NCBI RefSeq assembly: GCF_008932435.1
Contig: NZ_WBWE01000014.1
Span: 62,001-126,000 of the forward strand
Reading direction: 5' to 3'
DNA: 64,000 nt
From: Brucella pseudintermedia
GTDB taxonomy: Bacteria > Pseudomonadota > Alphaproteobacteria > Rhizobiales > Rhizobiaceae
The position numbers were made by a program, and so were the translations under genes. The notes beneath the pieces are model-generated. The model saw only the letters and a program-made list of their open reading frames with translations, made no database searches and was not told where the DNA came from. Positions 26,205-34,928 of this stretch are shown one piece after another. The stretch's first letter is position 1. Each line of letters opens with the position of its first letter.

Positions 26205-27395
26205 ATGAGTTTCCGCACTCTCGACGATGCCGACGTCAAGTCCAAGCGCGTACTGGTCCGCGTTGATCTCAACGTGCCGATGGCGAATGGCGAAGTGACC
26301 GACCTGACCCGTATCGAGCGCATCGTGCCGACCATCGCCGAACTTTCTCGGAAAGGCGCCAGGGTCATCCTGCTCGCCCATTTCGGTCGTCCCAAGGGCG
26401 TTGCTTCGGATGAGAACTCTTTGAAGCACGTCGTCAAGCCGCTCTCCAAGGTTCTGGGTCACGGCGTTCATTTTGCCGAGGACTGCATTGGCGACAAGGC
26501 CAAGGCCGCTGTCGATGCGCTCAAGGACGGCGACGTTCTGCTTCTGGAAAACACCCGTTTCCACAAGGGTGAGGAAAAGAACGATCCGGAATTCGTGCAG
26601 GCGCTCGCCGCCAATGGCGATCTTTATGTCAACGACGCCTTTTCCGCCGCCCACCGCGCCCATGCCTCGACCGAAGGTCTGGCGCATGTCCTGCCTGCTT
26701 TCGCTGGCCGCGCCATGCAGGCCGAACTCGAAGCGCTGGAAAAGGGTCTCGGAAATCCGGCCCGCCCGGTTGTCGCCATCGTCGGCGGCGCAAAGGTCTC
26801 GACCAAGCTCGACCTCCTGTCAAACCTGATCGAGAAGGTCGATGCGCTCGTCATCGGCGGCGGCATGGCCAACACCTTCCTTGCAGCCAAGGGATACGAT
26901 GTCGGCAAGTCGCTCTGCGAACACGAACTCGCTTCGACCGCCCGCGAAATCATGGCCAAGGCCGAAACCACCAAATGCGCGATCATCCTGCCGGTCGACG
27001 CCGTTGTGGGCTGGCACTTTGCAGCCGACACGCCCAATCAGACCTATGGCGTCGATGCAGTGCCGAGCGATGGCATGATTCTCGATGCAGGCGCGCTTTC
27101 GACCGACCTGATTGCCTCGGCTATCGATGACGCCGCCACCCTTGTCTGGAACGGCCCGCTCGGTGCTTTCGAACTGCGTCCATTCGATGCCGCCACGGTC
27201 AAGACCGCCAAGCACGTCGCAGCGCGCACCAAGGCAGGCAAGCTGGTTTCGGTCGGCGGCGGCGGCGATACGGTCGCAGCCCTCAATCATGCAGGCGTTG
27301 CCGACGACTTCACCTATATCTCGACCGCAGGCGGCGCCTTCCTTGAATGGATGGAAGGCAAACCGCTTCCCGGCGTCGATGTGCTGAAGAAATAA
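26205..27395 (+). CDS. pgk: Phosphoglycerate kinase
   Basis: 396 residues from [26 protein letters not shown], with GGGAGAAAG seven bases upstream; the frame extends upstream without a better start. The substrate-binding LAHFGRPKG, the hinge regions, and the nucleotide-binding GGGDTVAAL near the C terminus are present. It makes ATP from 1,3-bisphosphoglycerate. It follows gap and the DUF1089 gene, and has a strong terminator. Confidence 0.97.
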   Translation: MSFRTLDDADVKSKRVLVRVDLNVPMANGEVTDLTRIERIVPTIAELSRKGARVILLAHFGRPKGVASDENSLKHVVKPLSKVLGHGVHFAEDCIGDKAKAAVDALKDGDVLLLENTRFHKGEEKNDPEFVQALAANGDLYVNDAFSAAHRAHASTEGLAHVLPAFAGRAMQAELEALEKGLGNPARPVVAIVGGAKVSTKLDLLSNLIEKVDALVIGGGMANTFLAAKGYDVGKSLCEHELASTAREIMAKAETTKCAIILPVDAVVGWHFAADTPNQTYGVDAVPSDGMILDAGALSTDLIASAIDDAATLVWNGPLGAFELRPFDAATVKTAKHVAARTKAGKLVSVGGGGDTVAALNHAGVADDFTYISTAGGAFLEWMEGKPLPGVDVLKK

Positions 27396-27417
27396 TGCAA
27401 TAAATCATATCCACATG

Positions 27418-27445
27418 AGCCCGGTTGATGCCGGGCTTATTTTTT
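27418..27445 (+). terminator. Intrinsic terminator of pgk
   Basis: AGCCCGG-TTGATG-CCGGGCT followed by TATTTTTT. It overlaps the last codons of the opposing dehydrogenase gene. Confidence 0.85.
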
Positions 27446-28585
27446 GGGCGTCAGTTTCAACAGCCGCCCCGGATTATCATCCTCAATCAGCCAGATGGCG
27501 CCATCCGGCCCGACAGCCACGTCGCGGATACGGTTTTCCATTTCAAACCGCTCGGCTTCATCCGCCTTGCCGTCCTTGTCGATCACGACCCGCACCAACG
27601 ACATGACCGAAAGCCCTCCGATGAGTGCCGAACCGCGCCATTCGGGGAACATATCTCCGTCATAAAAGGCAAGTCCGGCCGGGGCGATAACCGGCGTCCA
27701 GTAGACCAATGGCGGCTCGAATTCGGGGCGCGTGCTGTGGCGCGGGATCGGCCTGCCGCTGTAATTGTCTCCGTTGGAGACCAGCGGCCAGCCGTAATTG
27801 AGACCCGGCTTGATGAGATTGAACTCGTCACCGCCCCGCGGCCCCATCTCATGTTCCCAGAGTTTTCCATCGGGACCGAAGGCGAGCCCGTAGGGATTGC
27901 GATGGCCAGTCGACCATGTCAGCGCCCGCACACCGTCCGCATCGGCATGCGGATTATCCTTCGGAACGGAACCATCGAGATTCATGCGGAGAATTTTGCC
28001 CATCGGCGCTGCATCGTCCTGTGCCGTTGCCGGCAACATGCGATCGCCGACGGAGAAGAACAGATGTTTGCCGTCCGGCGCGAAGGCGATGATGCCGCCC
28101 GGCTGTCCGCCGCGCGCCGCCGCATCCTGCTTCCAGATGGTGGTCCTGTCCTTCAGCGCTGCCTTGCCGTCACTTTCATCCAGAACAGCGCGTACCAACA
28201 CCACACTGCTGCCACCCTCCGCCGGTTCATTATAGGAAAAATAGACCGCCCTGCTCTTCTCGAAGTCAGGCGCGGGCGCAATGTCGAGCAGTCCGTTCTG
28301 GCCGCCAAAGGCCACTTCCGGCACACCATCGACGGCGGTCTTGTCACCCGTTTGCGTGACGATGAAAACCTTGCCGCCTTTCTCCGTCAGCAAAAGCCTG
28401 CCATCGGGCAGGAAGGCGATTGCCCAAGGCGTGTCGAATTCGGCAACGGGAGTTGCAGCAAACGGGGCATTTGATGCAGCTTGCCTTCCGCCAGCGTTGA
28501 TGCTCTCCGCCGAAGCATTCAGCACCGGCAGCACAACCATCGATGCAGCCACCGCAAAAGGCAGGCTAAATAGGACGCGTCGCAT
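27437..28585 (-). CDS. PQQ-dependent sugar dehydrogenase family protein, exported
   Basis: 382 residues with a signal peptide (MRRVLFSLPFAVAASMVVLPVLNASA). The beta-propeller of glucose/sorbosone dehydrogenases follows: DTPWAIAFLPDGRLLLTEKGG, YNEPAEGGSSVVLV, WSTGHRNPYGLAFGPDGKLWEHEMGPRGGDE (His and Arg residues of the cofactor site), and GLNYGWPLVS. It would oxidise aldoses in the periplasm if PQQ is present. No pqq synthesis genes are in the window. It lies opposite the glycolytic cluster. Confidence 0.85.
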   Translation of the reverse strand: MRRVLFSLPFAVAASMVVLPVLNASAESINAGGRQAASNAPFAATPVAEFDTPWAIAFLPDGRLLLTEKGGKVFIVTQTGDKTAVDGVPEVAFGGQNGLLDIAPAPDFEKSRAVYFSYNEPAEGGSSVVLVRAVLDESDGKAALKDRTTIWKQDAAARGGQPGGIIAFAPDGKHLFFSVGDRMLPATAQDDAAPMGKILRMNLDGSVPKDNPHADADGVRALTWSTGHRNPYGLAFGPDGKLWEHEMGPRGGDEFNLIKPGLNYGWPLVSNGDNYSGRPIPRHSTRPEFEPPLVYWTPVIAPAGLAFYDGDMFPEWRGSALIGGLSVMSLVRVVIDKDGKADEAERFEMENRIRDVAVGPDGAIWLIEDDNPGRLLKLTPKK

Positions 28586-28809
28586 ATTTCCTCCTCAAAT
28601 CTCATCGACCGGAAACAGGCGGGGTTTCCTCACTGGTTTCTTACATGGGGTCCAGGCCCCGGATATAAAACCAGTTTCGGCAAAAAACTGCGACAGGAAG
28701 TATGAAATACCTAAACCGTTTGAAAAATATTTCAATCGTTTCAAAGACTTGCGTTCGCCATAGTTTTAACCAACACTCCCTCATCGCCTTGACAGAAGGA
28801 GGGATGCAT

Positions 28810-29835
28810 ATGACTGATCGTCTTGAAGATATTGCGATTGCACTGGTCACGGCAGGAAAAGGCATTCTCGCTGCCGACGAAAGTTCGGGCACCATCAAGA
28901 AGCGGTTTGACGCGATCCGTCTCGAGTCCACCGAAGACTCGCGCCGCGACTATCGCGAAATGCTGTTCCGCGCCGACGATGCGATGAAGAATTATATTTC
29001 AGGCGTCATTCTCTATGATGAAACGATAAGGCAGAAAGCCAAGGATGGCACACCGCTTGTTGAAATCATCCGCAACGCTGGCGCGATTCCGGGCATCAAG
29101 GTCGATGCGGGCGCGAAGCCGCTAGCGGGTTTCGAGGGCGAAACCATCACCGAGGGACTGGATGGCCTGCGCGAACGGCTTGCGGAATATTATGGCCTGG
29201 GTGCGCGTTTCGCCAAATGGCGCGCTGTGATTTCCATTTCCGATGGCCTGCCGACATGGGGGGCGGTGAAACAGAATGCGCAGGCGCTCGCCCGCTATGC
29301 AGCGCTTTGTCAGGAGGCGAACATCGTCCCCATCGTCGAGCCGGAAGTGCTGATGGATGGCAAACCGGGCGATCACACCATCGACCGCTGCTATGACGTA
29401 ACGGAGTGGGTCCTCAAGACGGTATTCAGCGAACTCTATGATGCCCGCGTCAGGCTGGAAGGCATAATCCTGAAGCCGAACATGGTAGTTGACGGCAAGA
29501 ACGCCCGCAAGGCTTCTGTTGAGGAAGTAGCGGAAAAGACCGTCCGCGGTTTCCGCAACACGGTTCCAGCAGCGGTTCCCGGCATCGCCTTCCTCTCTGG
29601 AGGCCAGACCGGCGAAGAAGCGACGGCCCATCTTTCCGCGATGAATGCCGGCTTCGACATGCCATGGAAAATGACTTTCTCCTATGGCCGCGCATTGCAG
29701 GCGGCAGCACTGGAAGCCTGGGGCGGCAGGGACGAGAATATCGCGGCCGGGCAACGCGCCTTTGCCCATCGCGCAAGGATGAACGGCCTTGCCGCCACCG
29801 GAGGCTGGAAAAAGGAACTGGAAAAGGCGGCCTGA
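28810..29835 (+). CDS. fba: Fructose-bisphosphate aldolase, class I
   Basis: 341 residues from ATG 28810 (MTDRLEDIAIALVTAGKGIL), the ATG at proper distance from GGAGG; ATG 28804 is too close and the open frame reaches back to 28702. Class I motifs: LAADESSGTIKKRF at the N terminus, the Schiff-base lysine in GIILKPNMVV, and FLSGGQTGEEATAHL. The enzyme cleaves fructose-1,6-bisphosphate without metal. It ends the tkt-gap-pgk-fba run. A stem overlapping its stop codon (29825-29844) may end transcription. Confidence 0.94.
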   Translation: MTDRLEDIAIALVTAGKGILAADESSGTIKKRFDAIRLESTEDSRRDYREMLFRADDAMKNYISGVILYDETIRQKAKDGTPLVEIIRNAGAIPGIKVDAGAKPLAGFEGETITEGLDGLRERLAEYYGLGARFAKWRAVISISDGLPTWGAVKQNAQALARYAALCQEANIVPIVEPEVLMDGKPGDHTIDRCYDVTEWVLKTVFSELYDARVRLEGIILKPNMVVDGKNARKASVEEVAEKTVRGFRNTVPAAVPGIAFLSGGQTGEEATAHLSAMNAGFDMPWKMTFSYGRALQAAALEAWGGRDENIAAGQRAFAHRARMNGLAATGGWKKELEKAA

Positions 29836-29844
29836 GCCGCCTTT
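29825..29844. terminator. Stem overlapping the fba stop codon
   Basis: AAAGGCGGC-CTGA-GCCGCCTTT forms a stable stem between two converging genes; the flanking short A and T runs allow use on both strands. Confidence 0.55.
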
Positions 29845-30008
29845 CATCCCTTGTGCAGGTGGTAGCCGACCGCCAGCGCCATCACCAGGATGGCGATGGC
29901 GGCGATTTTCCAGAAATCACCGCGCCGCTTCAGGCCGGGCAGTCCCAGCGGTTTGATGATGTGGAGGCCCATCAGAAGAACGAGCAGCACGGGCAGGATT
30001 TTTGTCAC
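29844..30008 (-). CDS. Small two-span membrane protein (54 residues)
   Basis: A GTG-initiated frame reads MTKILPVLLVLLMGLHIIKP, a basic loop LPGLKRRGDFWK, a second span IAAIAILVMALAVGY, and HLHKG before the stop. A ribosome site (GAGAGGTGACCT) directly precedes the start. Both hydrophobic stretches are about 18 residues, consistent with a helical hairpin in the inner membrane. It sits between fba and prpE on the opposite strand. I do not recognise a characterised family; similar short proteins are common in Rhizobiales. Confidence 0.7.
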   Translation of the reverse strand: MTKILPVLLVLLMGLHIIKPLGLPGLKRRGDFWKIAAIAILVMALAVGYHLHKG

Positions 30009-30262
30009 AGGTCACCTCTCTGCCTCCTTGTGCCGCAGAGAGGCGTCTGCAGCAAGACGGATCGGGACAGACGATTTGCCCGCATGCTTCATTCTTCATC
30101 TTAAGTTTCATGGACGCGTTACCGTGCGAAGGCGTAAACTGCAGATGGAGGGGATGAGCGCACGGAGGCGATGGGCTGAAAAAGGAGGCCGTCTTCCGTT
30201 TTCGTCATCAGACTAATCACGCGCCCGCCGCTGGCGCTGCGCGTGCTTCTGGGAGGAAGAGC

Positions 30263-32173
30263 ATGACTTCGAAATATGCCGAAACCTATGCCGCATGGCA
30301 GGCCGATCCTGAACGCTTCTGGGCTGAAGCGGCGCAGGCAATCGACTGGTTCAAGCCATGGGACCGGGTTTTTGCGGGCGACGAAGGCGTCTATGGCCGC
30401 TGGTTCAAGGGTGCTGAGTGCAATACGTGTTATAATGCGCTTGACCGCCATGTCGCCAAGGGGCGCGGCGAGCAGGTCGCGCTGATCTATGAAAGCCCGG
30501 TGACCGGCAAGGTCCGGAAGTTCACCTATCGCGAATTGCTGGAAGAAGTGGAAGCGCTCTCCGCCGTCATGCTTGACAACGGTGTGACAAAAGGCGACCG
30601 CGTTCTCATCTATATGCCGATGGTCCCCGAAGCAGCCGTCGCCATGCTGGCCTCGGCCCGCATCGGTGCGGTCCATTCGGTGGTTTTCGGCGGATTTGCC
30701 GCCAACGAACTTGCCACCCGCATCGACGACGCCAAGCCGGTGATGATCATCGCCGGGTCCTGCGGCATCGAGCCGACACGCGTGGTGCCCTATCAGGCCA
30801 TGCTCGACAAGGCGATTTCACTTGCGCATCACAAGGTTGATCATTGCATCATCCTGCAGCGCGAACAGCACCGCCACGAACCGGTGGCAGGCCGCGACAT
30901 CGACTATCGCGAGGCCGTCGATGCAGCGCGCGGTCGCCATGTTCCTTGTACGCCGGTAGAGGCGACCGATCCGCTTTACGTGCTCTACACCTCCGGCACG
31001 ACCGGCGAGCCGAAAGGCGTCGTGCGCGACAATGGCGGACATATGGTGGCGCTTGCCTGGTCCATGAAACATGTTTTCGGCGTCGAACCCGGTCAGGTAT
31101 GGTGGGCCGCGTCCGATGTGGGTTGGGTCGTCGGCCATTCCTACATTGTCTATGCGCCGCTGATCCATGGCGCGACCAGCATTCTGTTCGAAGGCAAGCC
31201 GGTCGGCACGCCGGACGCGGGCATCTATTGGCGCATCATCGCGGAGCACGGCGTCGAGGTGATGTTCACCGCGCCGACGGCGCTGCGCGCCATCAAGAAA
31301 GACGATGCGGACGGCAATTTCGTGCGCCGCTACGACCTTTCAAAATTCCGCGCCCTTTATCTTGCGGGCGAACGCGCCGACCCGGATACGATTCACTGGG
31401 CCGAAAACCTGCTGGGCCGTCCGGTGATTGATCACTGGTGGCAGACGGAAAGCGGCTGGCCCATGGTCGCCAATCCGCTCGGCCTCGGTCTTCTGGAAAC
31501 CAGATACGGTTCTCCCGCCGTCTGTCTTCCGGGGTACGACATCCGCGTGCTTGATGATGAAGGCCATGAACTCGAACGCGGCCAGCTTGGCAATATTCTC
31601 ATCAAGCTGCCGCTGCCGCCGGGTTGCCTGCCGACGCTCTGGAATGCGGACGAGCGCTTCCGCAAGGCCTATCTGAACGAGTTTCCGGGTTACTATAAGA
31701 CCGCGGATGCGGGCTATATGGATGAGGACGGTTATCTCTACATCATGAGCCGCACAGATGACATCATCAATGTCGCCGGCCATCGCCTGTCGACGGGCGC
31801 GATGGAAGAGGTGCTTTCGAGCCACCCAGACGTTGCCGAATGCGCGGTGCTGGGCATTTCCGATCCCCTGAAGGGGCAGGTTCCCTGCGGTTTTCTGGTC
31901 CTGAAATCCAACATCGAACGCGATCCGCAGGAGGTGGAGAAGGAATGCGTCAGCATGGTGCGTGACGTCATCGGTCCGGTTGCAGCCTTCCGGCTGGCAC
32001 TGACCGTAAAACGTCTGCCGAAGACGCGCTCCGGCAAGATCCTGCGTTCTACAATCCAGAAGATCGCCGACGGTCAAGAATGGAAGATGCCGGCCACAAT
32101 TGACGACCCGGCCATTCTCAATGAGATCAGCGCTGTTTTGCGCGAACGTCACACTGGCCTCGCTTTCGCCTGA
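30263..32173 (+). CDS. prpE: Propionyl-CoA synthetase (PrpE-type acyl-CoA ligase)
   Basis: 636 residues of the AMP-forming acetyl/propionyl-CoA synthetase family. The P-loop YTSGTTGEPKGVVRDNGGH, the motif YKTADAGYMDEDGYLYIMSR and the acetylatable lysine KTRSGKILRST are intact. The short linker and N terminus MTSKYAETYAAWQADPERFW point to PrpE rather than AcsA. It activates propionate (and likely acetate) with CoA and ATP. A hairpin follows its stop, then an SDR gene 65 bases on. Confidence 0.9.
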   Translation: MTSKYAETYAAWQADPERFWAEAAQAIDWFKPWDRVFAGDEGVYGRWFKGAECNTCYNALDRHVAKGRGEQVALIYESPVTGKVRKFTYRELLEEVEALSAVMLDNGVTKGDRVLIYMPMVPEAAVAMLASARIGAVHSVVFGGFAANELATRIDDAKPVMIIAGSCGIEPTRVVPYQAMLDKAISLAHHKVDHCIILQREQHRHEPVAGRDIDYREAVDAARGRHVPCTPVEATDPLYVLYTSGTTGEPKGVVRDNGGHMVALAWSMKHVFGVEPGQVWWAASDVGWVVGHSYIVYAPLIHGATSILFEGKPVGTPDAGIYWRIIAEHGVEVMFTAPTALRAIKKDDADGNFVRRYDLSKFRALYLAGERADPDTIHWAENLLGRPVIDHWWQTESGWPMVANPLGLGLLETRYGSPAVCLPGYDIRVLDDEGHELERGQLGNILIKLPLPPGCLPTLWNADERFRKAYLNEFPGYYKTADAGYMDEDGYLYIMSRTDDIINVAGHRLSTGAMEEVLSSHPDVAECAVLGISDPLKGQVPCGFLVLKSNIERDPQEVEKECVSMVRDVIGPVAAFRLALTVKRLPKTRSGKILRSTIQKIADGQEWKMPATIDDPAILNEISAVLRERHTGLAFA

Positions 32174-32189
32174 TCCGTTCCCGGCTATT

Positions 32190-32210
32190 GACCGGCGGTT
32201 TCCGCCGGTC
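32190..32210 (+). terminator. Hairpin after prpE
   Basis: GACCGGCGG-TTT-CCGCCGGTC, perfect nine-base-pair stem, without a T tract. It may attenuate transcription into the SDR gene or protect the prpE mRNA end. Confidence 0.4.
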
Positions 32211-32238
32211 CACTCTCCGTGTAAACTGGAGAGCAATC

Positions 32239-33030
32239 ATGCAATTAGAAGGCAAGGTGGCCATCGTCACCGGCGCTGCCCGCGGCATCGGCTACGCCAT
32301 AGCAAAGCGCTTCCTGATGGACGGCGCAAGTGTCGTGCTATCGGATATCGACAATGCCGCAGCCATGCGCGCAGCCAGGGATCTGGAACAGTTTGGCCCG
32401 GTGCATCCTATGGCGGCGGACGTTGGCGACAAGCTCGACGTCCACAATCTCCTGACCTTCACGCTGACCAATCTGGGTGAGATCGATATTCTCGTCAACA
32501 ATGCCGGTATCGTTCATCAGGCGGATTTCCTCGATCTCAAGGAAGAAGATTTTGACCGCGTGATGCGGGTCAATCTGAAAGGTGCGTTTCTGTGCGGACA
32601 AGCCGTGGCAAAACGCATGGTGGAGCGGGTCGAATCGGGCGGCGATCCGGGCACGATCATCAACATGTCGTCGATCAATGCCATCTTCGGCTTGCCCGAG
32701 CAGCTCGCCTATTCCGTCTCCAAGGGCGGATTGAACCAGTTGACACGCGCCATGGCAGTAGCGCTCGCGCGGTGGGGGATTCGCGTCAATGCGATCGGCC
32801 CCGGCTCCATCGAGACAGACATGCTGTCCGCCGCAAACACGGACGCCGATGCCCGCGACACGATCCTGTCGCGAACGCCGCTCGGACGCATCGGCCAAGC
32901 TTCTGAAATTGCTTCGATAGCGTCATTTCTGGCATCAAGGGATGCAAGCTATGTGACGGGCCAGACCATCTATGCCGATGGCGGGCGCCTGCCTCTCAGC
33001 TATAAGGCGGCACCACGCTTCAAGGCGTGA
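32239..33030 (+). CDS. Short-chain dehydrogenase/reductase (SDR)
   Basis: 263 residues from MQLEGKVAIVTGAARGIGYAI, preceded by CTGGAGAGCAATC. Classical SDR motifs: TGAARGIG (cofactor), NNAG (NNAGIVHQ), catalytic Ser in MSSINAIFG and YSVSK. The C-terminal YVTGQTIYADGGRL is typical. NAD(H) versus NADP(H) cannot be settled, though an Asp after beta-2 (SDID) favours NAD. The substrate is unknown. It follows prpE. Confidence 0.88.
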   Translation: MQLEGKVAIVTGAARGIGYAIAKRFLMDGASVVLSDIDNAAAMRAARDLEQFGPVHPMAADVGDKLDVHNLLTFTLTNLGEIDILVNNAGIVHQADFLDLKEEDFDRVMRVNLKGAFLCGQAVAKRMVERVESGGDPGTIINMSSINAIFGLPEQLAYSVSKGGLNQLTRAMAVALARWGIRVNAIGPGSIETDMLSAANTDADARDTILSRTPLGRIGQASEIASIASFLASRDASYVTGQTIYADGGRLPLSYKAAPRFKA

Positions 33031-33142
33031 CATTGCGATCCGGGTCCATTGGTATGATAATAAAGGGCGAATTTGCTCCTGACAGATAGCTGTCAGGAGG
33101 GGTGTGCGATACTGCGTATCCAAGGATGAGGGAGTTTTCACC

Positions 33143-33328
33143 ATGGCACTCGCAATCGCACCATTGATCGCAGTTTTGAAGGAATACAGGCGCAGGCAGG
33201 ACGAGCGCCGCCGGTTTATTCGCACCCAGCGCGTCCTCGACGGCCTGCCGAAAGACCTGCGCAAGGATCTGGGCTGGCCGGATCGTTATCTGGAACAGCG
33301 CAAAATCAGATATTGCAACGGAGAATAA
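33143..33328 (+). CDS. Small basic DUF1127-like protein
   Basis: 61 residues from MALAIAPLIAVLKEYRRRQD, with GAGGGAG eight bases upstream. Positively charged, ending VLDGLPKDLRKDLGWPDRYLEQRK; the L-P-x-x-L-R-K-D-L-G-W core resembles the DUF1127 (YjiS) pattern. DUF1127 proteins of Agrobacterium and Rhodobacter affect small-RNA-linked and phosphate or carbon metabolism. It lies six bases before the WYL regulator and is probably co-transcribed with it. The family assignment is tentative. Confidence 0.7.
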   Translation: MALAIAPLIAVLKEYRRRQDERRRFIRTQRVLDGLPKDLRKDLGWPDRYLEQRKIRYCNGE

Positions 33329-33334
33329 AACGGA

Positions 33335-34036
33335 ATGCGCCGCGCAGACCGCCTTTTCCAGATCGTTCAGCACCTGCGCGGTGGCAGGCTTGTCACCGCG
33401 CGCCAGTTGGCCGAACGGCTGGAAGTCTCCGAACGTACCATCTACCGCGACATTTCCGATCTGCAGTCCACCGGCGTCCCCATCGATGGCGAAGCTGGCG
33501 TCGGCTATATTTTGCGGCAGGGTTTCGAACTGCCGCCGCTAATGTTCACGCGCGACGAAATCGTTGCCCTTGTCGCAGGGGCGCGCCTCATCCGCGCCTG
33601 GGGCGGCGTCTCCATGGCGCGCGGTGCGGAAGAGGCTCTCGTCAAGATCGAAGCCGTCCTGCCCAAGGAAGAGCGCGCCCGCATCACCAGCACGCAGATT
33701 CACGCGCCAACGGCACGCATCAGCATGGACGAGCGCCGCATCATCGATGCGGTGGAACGCGCCGTCGATCAGGGCAATGTACTCAATATCCGCTATCGCG
33801 ATCTGGAATCGCGTGAAAGCGAGCGCGATATTCGCCCGCTCGGCCTTTGGTTCTGGGGAAAGGTCTGGACGGTTATCGGCTGGTGCGAATTGCGCAACGC
33901 CTTCCGCACATTCCGCACCGACCGCATCGTGGAGGCGAGCGATGCAGGCCGTCTCTTCCGGGCCGAACGCGGCAAGACGCTCGCAGATTTCTACCGCCTC
34001 ATGGAACTGAGCGAATATAACGCCTTCAAGGACTAA
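33335..34036 (+). CDS. YafY-type HTH/WYL-domain transcriptional regulator
   Basis: 233 residues: an N-terminal winged helix (RRADRLFQIVQHLRG then ARQLAERLEVSERTIYRDIS) and a C-terminal WYL-type domain (about 135-225), where the usual WYL triplet appears as W-T-V in GKVWTVIGWCELR. WYL regulators sense small ligands or nucleic acids and often control stress or defence genes. It follows a DUF1127-like small gene after six bases; the target is unknown. A strong bidirectional terminator follows. Confidence 0.86.
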   Translation: MRRADRLFQIVQHLRGGRLVTARQLAERLEVSERTIYRDISDLQSTGVPIDGEAGVGYILRQGFELPPLMFTRDEIVALVAGARLIRAWGGVSMARGAEEALVKIEAVLPKEERARITSTQIHAPTARISMDERRIIDAVERAVDQGNVLNIRYRDLESRESERDIRPLGLWFWGKVWTVIGWCELRNAFRTFRTDRIVEASDAGRLFRAERGKTLADFYRLMELSEYNAFKD

Positions 34037-34055
34037 GTAGCTCCCAAGACAAAAG

Positions 34056-34086
34056 AAAAAGCCCGGCTGATAAAACCGGGCTTTTT
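34056..34086. terminator. Bidirectional terminator between the WYL regulator and trcR
   Basis: AAAAAGCCCGG-loop-CCGGGCTTTTT, with As and Ts on both sides, so it serves both converging genes. Confidence 0.88.
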
Positions 34087-34117
34087 GGCATTTCGGCAAA
34101 GCGATTTCTTGTCCGGA

Positions 34118-34807
34118 CTATTCTTCGTCCTCGTCGTCGGTGTTCGCGCCCTTGAGCGAAGAAAGCTTGGCGAAAACCTTGTCCGCATCGAGCTCGTCTT
34201 CCGCTGGCTGCTCGTCACGATAGTCGAAATTCTCGGTCGCCGAAGCTGGCAGCAGGGTGCTGTCTGCTTCCGGCGTGGCCGGGCGGTTGCGCGATGCACG
34301 TTCGACTTCGATGTCGAGATCGATCTGCGAACAAAGGCCGAGCGTCACCGGGTCCATCGCGGTCAGGTTGGCCGAGTTCCAGTGGGTGCGGTTGCGAATC
34401 TGCTCGATGGTCGACTTGGTGGTGCCGATGAGGCGCGAAATCTGCGCATCCTTCAGTTCAGGATGATTACGCACCAGCCAGAGAATCGCATTCGGACGGT
34501 CCTGACGCTTGGAAAGCGGTGTGTAACGCGGACCCTTGCGCTTGGCTTCGGGTACACGAACCTTCGGTTCGGCAAGCTTCAGGCGATAATATGGGTCCTT
34601 TTCGCCCTTCGCAATTTCTTCACGCGAAATCTGGCCAGTGATGACCGGATCCAGACCCTTGATGCCCTGCGAAGCTTCACCGTCGGCAATAGCCTTCACT
34701 TCCAGCGGATGCAGCTTGCAGAAAGCAGCAATCTGGTCAAACGACAGCGCCGTATTATCAACAAGCCAAACGGCCGTTGCCTTCGGCATGAGAAGCTGGG
34801 TGGCCAT
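34118..34807 (-). CDS. trcR: TrcR-type cell-cycle transcriptional regulator (DUF1013)
   Basis: 229 residues: MATQLLMPKATAVWLVDNTALSFDQIAAFCKLH is the N-terminal signature of DUF1013, and KDAQISRLIGTTKSTIEQIRNRTHW is a helix-turn-helix. The C terminus is acidic (DDEDEE). TrcR was found in alpha-proteobacteria as a cell-cycle regulator that associates with RNA polymerase. It shares a terminator with the WYL gene on the other side. Confidence 0.88.
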   Translation of the reverse strand: MATQLLMPKATAVWLVDNTALSFDQIAAFCKLHPLEVKAIADGEASQGIKGLDPVITGQISREEIAKGEKDPYYRLKLAEPKVRVPEAKRKGPRYTPLSKRQDRPNAILWLVRNHPELKDAQISRLIGTTKSTIEQIRNRTHWNSANLTAMDPVTLGLCSQIDLDIEVERASRNRPATPEADSTLLPASATENFDYRDEQPAEDELDADKVFAKLSSLKGANTDDEDEE

Positions 34808-34928
34808 TAGATATAATCCTTCTGTTCGTCCGCTCCGGTGGCGCGGGACGTGGGCAAAACCACAATTTCCGGGAAATCACGGTCTATATATCGTTTTTTT
34901 GTCGCCAGAGCAAGAATGGCTCTCAGGC

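Noticed and set aside
30263-32173. Call as acetyl-CoA synthetase AcsA
   Set aside because: The N terminus and length fit PrpE better, though acetate may also be a substrate.
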